NCBI GenBank assembly: GCA_964551975.1
Contig: CAZKFI010000053.1
Coordinates: forward strand, 1-16,807
Origin: REEB426 sp964551975
GTDB taxonomy: Bacteria; Actinomycetota; Actinomycetes; S36-B12
DNA length: 16,807 nt
Direction: 5' to 3'
The position numbers were made by a program, and so were the translations under genes. Shown here in pieces: positions 12,833-16,807 of the stretch; positions within the stretch are counted from its first letter, which is position 1, and each line of letters starts with the position of its first letter. Under the pieces are notes generated by a model. The model made no database searches, was not told the DNA's origin, and was given only the letters and a program-made list of their open reading frames with translations.

Positions 12833-13759
12833 TCAGGGAGCTATCACAGCGTCGACGAAGGCCTCCGGGTCGAATGGGGCAAGGTCATCGATACCCTCGC
12901 CAAGCCCGACGAACTTCACCGGCACGCCGAGCTCACGCTGCACGGCGACGATGATCCCGCCCTTGGCCGTACCGTCTAATTTGGTCAGGACGACACCGGT
13001 CAAGCCGATGACCTCACCGAAGACCCGCGCCTGCACCAGCCCGTTCTGTCCGGTGGTCGCGTCGATCACCAGGAGTACTTCGTCGACCTCAGATTGCTTG
13101 CCGATGACGCGCTTGATCTTGCCGAGTTCGTCCATTAGGCCGGATTTGGTGTGCAGACGTCCAGCGGTGTCGATGATCACGACATCCGCGCCCTGGTCCC
13201 GAGCTCGCTGGACCGCTTCGAAGGCAACCGAGGCGGGGTCCTGTCCTGCGTTCCCGCGCACAATGCCGACCCCGGCCCGCTCGGCCCAGGTCTGAAGTTG
13301 TTCGGCTGCGGCGGCACGGAACGTATCGGCCGCTCCCACAATCACGCGCTGTCCCTCCGAGGCGAGCAGTGCTGCGAGCTTGCCCGTCGTGGTGGTCTTA
13401 CCTGTTCCATTCACCCCAACCATCAGAATCACCGTCGGTCGACCCTGCGGTGCCTGCATTAAGGAGCGGTCAATATTCGGGTCAACCAGGGTGAGCAGTT
13501 CACGCTGCGCGATACCCGGTAGGTCGGCCTCCGCGCCCTCGACGCGGACGGCGGTTCGCAAGGCCTGGAGGAATTCCGCACTTGCAGCGACCCCGAGATC
13601 AGCAGAGAGCAGGGTGGCCTCGACCTGATCCCACTGGGCTTCATCGATGTGGTCACGACTGAGGGTGGCCAGCAGTCCACGACCGATGGCGGAGTTCGAA
13701 CGTGCCAGCCGCGAGCGAAGGCGGCGCATGCGGCCGCCGGGACGTTCCTCGTCAGGCAC
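12833..13759 (-). CDS. ftsY: SRP receptor FtsY
   Basis: GTPase that docks the SRP-ribosome complex at the membrane and forms a twin GTPase with Ffh. From the GTG at 13759 the product is 308 aa. A basic, amphipathic start (MRRLRSRLARSNSAIGRGLL, 11-30) suits direct membrane binding. The N domain (about 30-100) follows, then P-loop GVNGTGKTTTTGKL (115-128), AADTFRAAAAEQL (143-155), DTAGRLHTKSGLMDEL (197-212), TKLDGTAKGG (259-268) and GLGEGIDDLAPFDPEAFVDAV (285-305). It lacks the long acidic A domain of E. coli FtsY. The GTG is preferred to a TTG at 13792 (deep in smc) and an ATG at 13729 because GGAAG lies 6 nt upstream. It overlaps the smc stop by 8 nt, so the two are coupled. Confidence 0.96.
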   Translation of the reverse strand: MPDEERPGGRMRRLRSRLARSNSAIGRGLLATLSRDHIDEAQWDQVEATLLSADLGVAASAEFLQALRTAVRVEGAEADLPGIAQRELLTLVDPNIDRSLMQAPQGRPTVILMVGVNGTGKTTTTGKLAALLASEGQRVIVGAADTFRAAAAEQLQTWAERAGVGIVRGNAGQDPASVAFEAVQRARDQGADVVIIDTAGRLHTKSGLMDELGKIKRVIGKQSEVDEVLLVIDATTGQNGLVQARVFGEVIGLTGVVLTKLDGTAKGGIIVAVQRELGVPVKFVGLGEGIDDLAPFDPEAFVDAVIAP

Positions 13760-13763
13760 TGAC
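13751..13763. repeat. Inverted repeat over the smc stop and ftsY start
   Basis: GTCAG (13751-13755) and CTGAC (13759-13763) are exact arms around GCA. The element contains the smc stop and ends on the ftsY GTG. A similarly placed repeat, with a CTGAC core, overlaps the GTG of ffh. Confidence 0.5.
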
Positions 13764-16700
13764 CGCTTCCGACTCGCGAAGGCGCTGCCCAATCACCTGC
13801 GTCACGCCGTCATTGCGCATCGAGACGCCGTAGAGCGCATCAGCAATTTCCATCGTGCGCTTCTGGTGGGTGATGACGATGAGCTGAGAGTCATCGCGTA
13901 GCTCGTTGATGATGTCAATCAGTCGACCCAGGTTGACGTCGTCGAGGGCGGCCTCAACCTCGTCGAGCACGTAGAAGGGGCTGGGGCGGGCCTTGAACAG
14001 CGAGATCAGGAAGGCAACCGCGGTCAACGATCGTTCGCCACCGGAGAGCAGTGACAGGCGCTTCACCTTCTTACCGGGCGGAGCTGCTTCAACATCGACT
14101 CCGGTCGTGAGCATGTTCCTGGGGTCGGTCAGCACCAGCCGGCCATGGCCGCCGGGGAATAGGCGCGCGAACACACCTTCAAATTCGCGTTCGACCTCGG
14201 CATAGGCCTCGGTGAATACCTGCTCGACGCGAGCATCCACTTCCTTGACGATGGTCAGCAGGTCTTGACGTGAACGCTTCAGGTCATCGAGTTGCTCACT
14301 GAGGAAGCGATGACGCTCCTCCATTGCGGAGAACTCCTCCAGAGCCAGCGGATTCACCTTGCCTAGGAGCGCGAGATCCTTTTCCGCTTGCCGCAGGCGT
14401 CGCTCCTGGTCAGCGCGGTTGTACGGGTACGGCTGCAGGTCCTCAACCGGGTCGTCACCGGGTGCCTGCGGACTTGGCGGCACCATTTGATCCGGCCCGT
14501 ACTCGCTGAGGAGTTCACCGACATCCAGTCCGAAGTCCTCCATCACCTTGTCCTGCAGCTGTTCAATGCGCAGTCGCTGCTGAGTGCGGGCCATCTCATC
14601 GCGATGCACGTCGTCTTTCAGGCGATCAGCCTCAGCTGAAAGTTCGCGGATCTGACTGCGCAGTGCGGTCAGCTGCGACTCACGCTCGGCGCGTACGCGC
14701 TCTGCCTCGGTGCGTTCCGTGGCGGCCTGTTCGACCGCCTGCACGAGCCGGGCACTGGCAATCTCGGTACCGGCAAGGACTGCCTGCGCGACGATGAGTT
14801 CACGGGCCCGGCGTTCGCGGCGCGCAATCGCCGCCAAGCGGGCCTCCCGCTCGGCAGCTGCGGCCTGCTCGAGCTGCTCGGCGCGAATGCCCACCGCACC
14901 CACGCGTTCCTCACCCGTGCGCAACGTCAATCGCGCCTCGACCTCCGTGGCTCGAGCGGCGGCGGCCTCCGTGGCCAGCCGCTCGCGGGCATCGACGGCG
15001 GTGTCCTGCTCGGGTTCAGACTGCGCAGCGGTCAGCCGTGCCTGCAGCGCAACGAGCTCGCCTTCATCGGCGCGCAGGGCGACCTCGGCATCCTGGCGTG
15101 CCTGCTCCAAGCGCTCCGCCTCGGCAATGGCGGACCTAGCCGCCTGCCCGAGCTGGGCCAACTGCTCGGCCACGGCAGCCATGCGCGCATCGGATTCATG
15201 CAGACGCGCCATGGTGCCTTCAACTCGCGCTGCTGCCTCACGCTGACGCGATCGTGCACTCGTGAGCGCAAAGGTGATGCGCTCGAGTTCATGGGTGGCT
15301 GCCTGAAGCCGCTCTGCGGTTTCATCATGCGCGGCCTGCACTTCCAACAGGGTCGGCGTACTTGCCGAACCACCGCGAACGATGCCGTGATCGAAGACGT
15401 CTCCTGCTTCGGTGATGACGACGAGTTCCGGGTGCGCGCGTCGAGCTCGCACCGCTGCTTCGACATCGCTGACCAGGACGCAGCCGTCGAGAACGCGATC
15501 CACCGTGCTGCGAAGGCCCGGATCGCAGCGCACGGTATCGGCGAGCCATCTGCCCACCGGAGCGGGCACCATCGATGCGGCCACCTGACCGTGATCGTCC
15601 AGCACGACAATTGCGGCGCGGCCGGCGTCCTGTTCCTTGAGCAACAGCAGGCAGGCCTGGGCATCGGAGAGCCCGCGAACGACGACTGCGTCGGCGAGAT
15701 CGCGTAGTGCTGCAGCAACCGCGGCCTGCGCGCCGTGTTCGACCTGGAGCAACGTTGCCAGAGGACCGAGGAGTCCGGCCGGTGATGCAGGTGATTGCAC
15801 GAGCGCTGCTGCTGCATCCTTGCGCGTCAGGCCCATAGCGAGCGCATCGAGTCGAGCGGCCAGGGCAGCGCGCTCACGCTCTGCCGCTGCCTGCGCCGTA
15901 CGCAAACTTTCCACTTCGGTATCGGCTTGGGCCAAGGCGACGGTGGCCTGCTCATGTTCCTCGTCGAGACCAATTTCGCCTTCATCCAACCCGGCGACCT
16001 GAACCTCGATTGCAGCGAATTCCTGCTGCGCCTGCTCTCCTCGGGTGCGGGCATCAGCGATGGCCGCGGTGAGACGTTCCACCTCGGCTGCCCTGGTCTC
16101 GATCCTTGAGCGCGTGGCGTTCACCTGCCCGGTAACGCGCGCAAGGCCTTCACGTCGGTCGGCAGCAGCGCGTTCGGCCTGAGCGATCCGGCGCTCTTCC
16201 GCGGCCAGGGCCTCTTCGGCCTGCAGTCGCTCGGACTCCGCTTGGGCGAGCGCATCACGTGCCGCCTCGACCTCACGACCTAGGTTGAAGGCCTCTTCGC
16301 GCAGTGCGCGGGCTTCGGCCTCACTGTGTTCGGGGTCTCGCCCGCTGGCTTCCTCGATTGGCTCCGGCTGCAGATTGCGCACTCGCTCGGTCGCGAGTTG
16401 CAGGAGACCGTCGAAGCGCTCCCGCAAGCCGCTCAGCGCAAACCAGGCATCTGAGGCAGCCGCAAGGCGTGGTCCGTCTTGCTCGGTCGCGATCTCCAGA
16501 GCACGCTCTTGATCACGCATCCTGGTTAGGGAGCGATCAACCTCGGCCTGCCGGGTGCGAAGTGCTGTTTCATCGGCGACCTCCTGGGCTAGGGCACCGC
16601 GCATTGCCGTGAGGTCATCGGCAATGAGCCGAAGGCGCGCATCACGCACATCGGCCTGAATAACCACGGCCCGTCGAGCGACCTCGGCCTGACGACCGAG

Positions 16701-16807
16701 GGGCTTTAGCTGCCGGCGCAGCTCCGCCGTTAGATCCTGCAATCGGGCCAGGTTCGCGCCCATCGCTTCGATCTTGCGGAGCGCTTTCTCCTTGCGCTTG
16801 CGATGCT
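13752..16807 (-). CDS. smc: Chromosome segregation protein SMC, 5' end cut by window
   Basis: Long coiled-coil ATPase that, with ScpA/ScpB, compacts and segregates chromosomes. About 1018 residues are visible. The frame stays open to the right edge with SMC-typical HRKRKEKALRKIEAM, so the ATG at 16763 is internal. The N-terminal Walker A part (roughly 150-190 residues) lies outside. Order: first coiled coil rich in Ala/Glu/Arg; hinge (genomic about 15345-15796) with SPAGLLGPLATLLQVEHGAQAAV and ITEAGDVFDHGIVRGGS; second coiled coil; then the C-terminal head with signature LSLLSGGERSLTAVAFLISLF (near 14040) and Walker B FYVLDEVEAALDD (near 13945-13980). The conserved D-loop and THQKRTMEIAD follow. 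It overlaps ftsY by 8 nt, the standard actinobacterial smc-ftsY pair. Confidence 0.97.
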   Translation of the reverse strand, partial: HRKRKEKALRKIEAMGANLARLQDLTAELRRQLKPLGRQAEVARRAVVIQADVRDARLRLIADDLTAMRGALAQEVADETALRTRQAEVDRSLTRMRDQERALEIATEQDGPRLAAASDAWFALSGLRERFDGLLQLATERVRNLQPEPIEEASGRDPEHSEAEARALREEAFNLGREVEAARDALAQAESERLQAEEALAAEERRIAQAERAAADRREGLARVTGQVNATRSRIETRAAEVERLTAAIADARTRGEQAQQEFAAIEVQVAGLDEGEIGLDEEHEQATVALAQADTEVESLRTAQAAAERERAALAARLDALAMGLTRKDAAAALVQSPASPAGLLGPLATLLQVEHGAQAAVAAALRDLADAVVVRGLSDAQACLLLLKEQDAGRAAIVVLDDHGQVAASMVPAPVGRWLADTVRCDPGLRSTVDRVLDGCVLVSDVEAAVRARRAHPELVVITEAGDVFDHGIVRGGSASTPTLLEVQAAHDETAERLQAATHELERITFALTSARSRQREAAARVEGTMARLHESDARMAAVAEQLAQLGQAARSAIAEAERLEQARQDAEVALRADEGELVALQARLTAAQSEPEQDTAVDARERLATEAAAARATEVEARLTLRTGEERVGAVGIRAEQLEQAAAAEREARLAAIARRERRARELIVAQAVLAGTEIASARLVQAVEQAATERTEAERVRAERESQLTALRSQIRELSAEADRLKDDVHRDEMARTQQRLRIEQLQDKVMEDFGLDVGELLSEYGPDQMVPPSPQAPGDDPVEDLQPYPYNRADQERRLRQAEKDLALLGKVNPLALEEFSAMEERHRFLSEQLDDLKRSRQDLLTIVKEVDARVEQVFTEAYAEVEREFEGVFARLFPGGHGRLVLTDPRNMLTTGVDVEAAPPGKKVKRLSLLSGGERSLTAVAFLISLFKARPSPFYVLDEVEAALDDVNLGRLIDIINELRDDSQLIVITHQKRTMEIADALYGVSMRNDGVTQVIGQRLRESEAVSA

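Noticed and set aside
13752..13792. ftsY start at the TTG at 13792
   Set aside because: It would overlap smc by about 40 nt and lacks a ribosome binding site; the GTG at 13759 has GGAAG at good spacing.
10985..15000. Short GC palindromes such as GGCCGCGGCC (10985) and CGGCCATGGCCG (14142) as regulatory sites
   Set aside because: They are short, fully GC-rich, and explained by Ala/Arg/Gly codon use inside coding sequence; I keep only the first as a low-confidence junction feature.
13752..16763. smc starting at the ATG at 16763
   Set aside because: The frame stays open upstream with conserved SMC sequence to the window edge, so this ATG is internal and the gene is truncated by the window.
1..16807. 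CRISPR array, insertion sequence, prophage, tRNA or toxin-antitoxin genes
   Set aside because: No regularly spaced repeats, transposase motifs, tRNA-like cloverleaf or paired small toxin/antitoxin frames were seen; the window is almost fully occupied by housekeeping genes.

Overview
The window is a compact, GC-rich bacterial segment in which every convincing gene lies on the minus strand. Gene content and order point to a high-GC actinomycete (Actinomycetota). In transcription order, right to left, the layout is smc, ftsY, amt, glnK, glnD, a Tat-exported flavin oxidase, ffh, a PaiB-like gene, a 64-residue membrane protein, rpsP, khpA, rimM, trmD, rplS, lepB1 and lepB2. The ribosomal/signal-peptidase and smc-ftsY-amt-glnK-glnD-ffh blocks are a known actinobacterial arrangement. 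The actinobacterial assignment rests on synteny, GTG starts, GC-rich codon use and protein character; no 16S gene or other lineage marker is present. Both outer genes are cut by the window: smc lacks its N-terminal ATPase part at the right edge, and lepB2 lacks its C-terminus at the left edge.

Right block (12833-16807): smc (chromosome condensation) overlaps ftsY (SRP receptor) by 8 nt. After a 185-nt spacer comes the nitrogen module amt-glnK-glnD (8658-12647). It comprises an ammonium channel, its PII regulator with Tyr51 in the T-loop, and the PII-modifying nucleotidyltransferase, separated by only 1-2 nt.

Middle block (4451-8603): a berberine-bridge-type FAD oxidase with a twin-arginine signal and both bicovalent flavin ligands sits between glnD and ffh. 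The PaiB-family gene follows ffh after 9 nt. Then comes a two-span small membrane protein with a strong terminator-like hairpin. The oxidase and paiB look like accessory insertions in an otherwise housekeeping array.

Left block (1-4172): rpsP-khpA-rimM-trmD is tightly packed (1-nt gap, 33-nt gap, 4-nt overlap). A stop-codon-spanning hairpin and a 191-nt leader with several inverted repeats precede rplS. Two tandem, divergent signal peptidase I genes follow. S16 and L19 both carry long acidic Ala/Glu-rich C-terminal tails.

The genes share a protein-biogenesis theme: ribosome maturation (RimM, KhpA, S16, L19, TrmD), co-translational targeting (Ffh, FtsY) and signal-peptide removal (LepB), with nitrogen sensing embedded. 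I found no CRISPR array, insertion sequence, tRNA, rRNA or defence system. The least explained signals are at DNA/RNA structure level: a perfect 17-bp-arm inverted repeat inside glnD, another long hairpin further into glnD, mutually exclusive hairpins at the ffh/paiB junction, and inverted repeats at most gene junctions. All hairpins were found by eye, with no folding or statistics.
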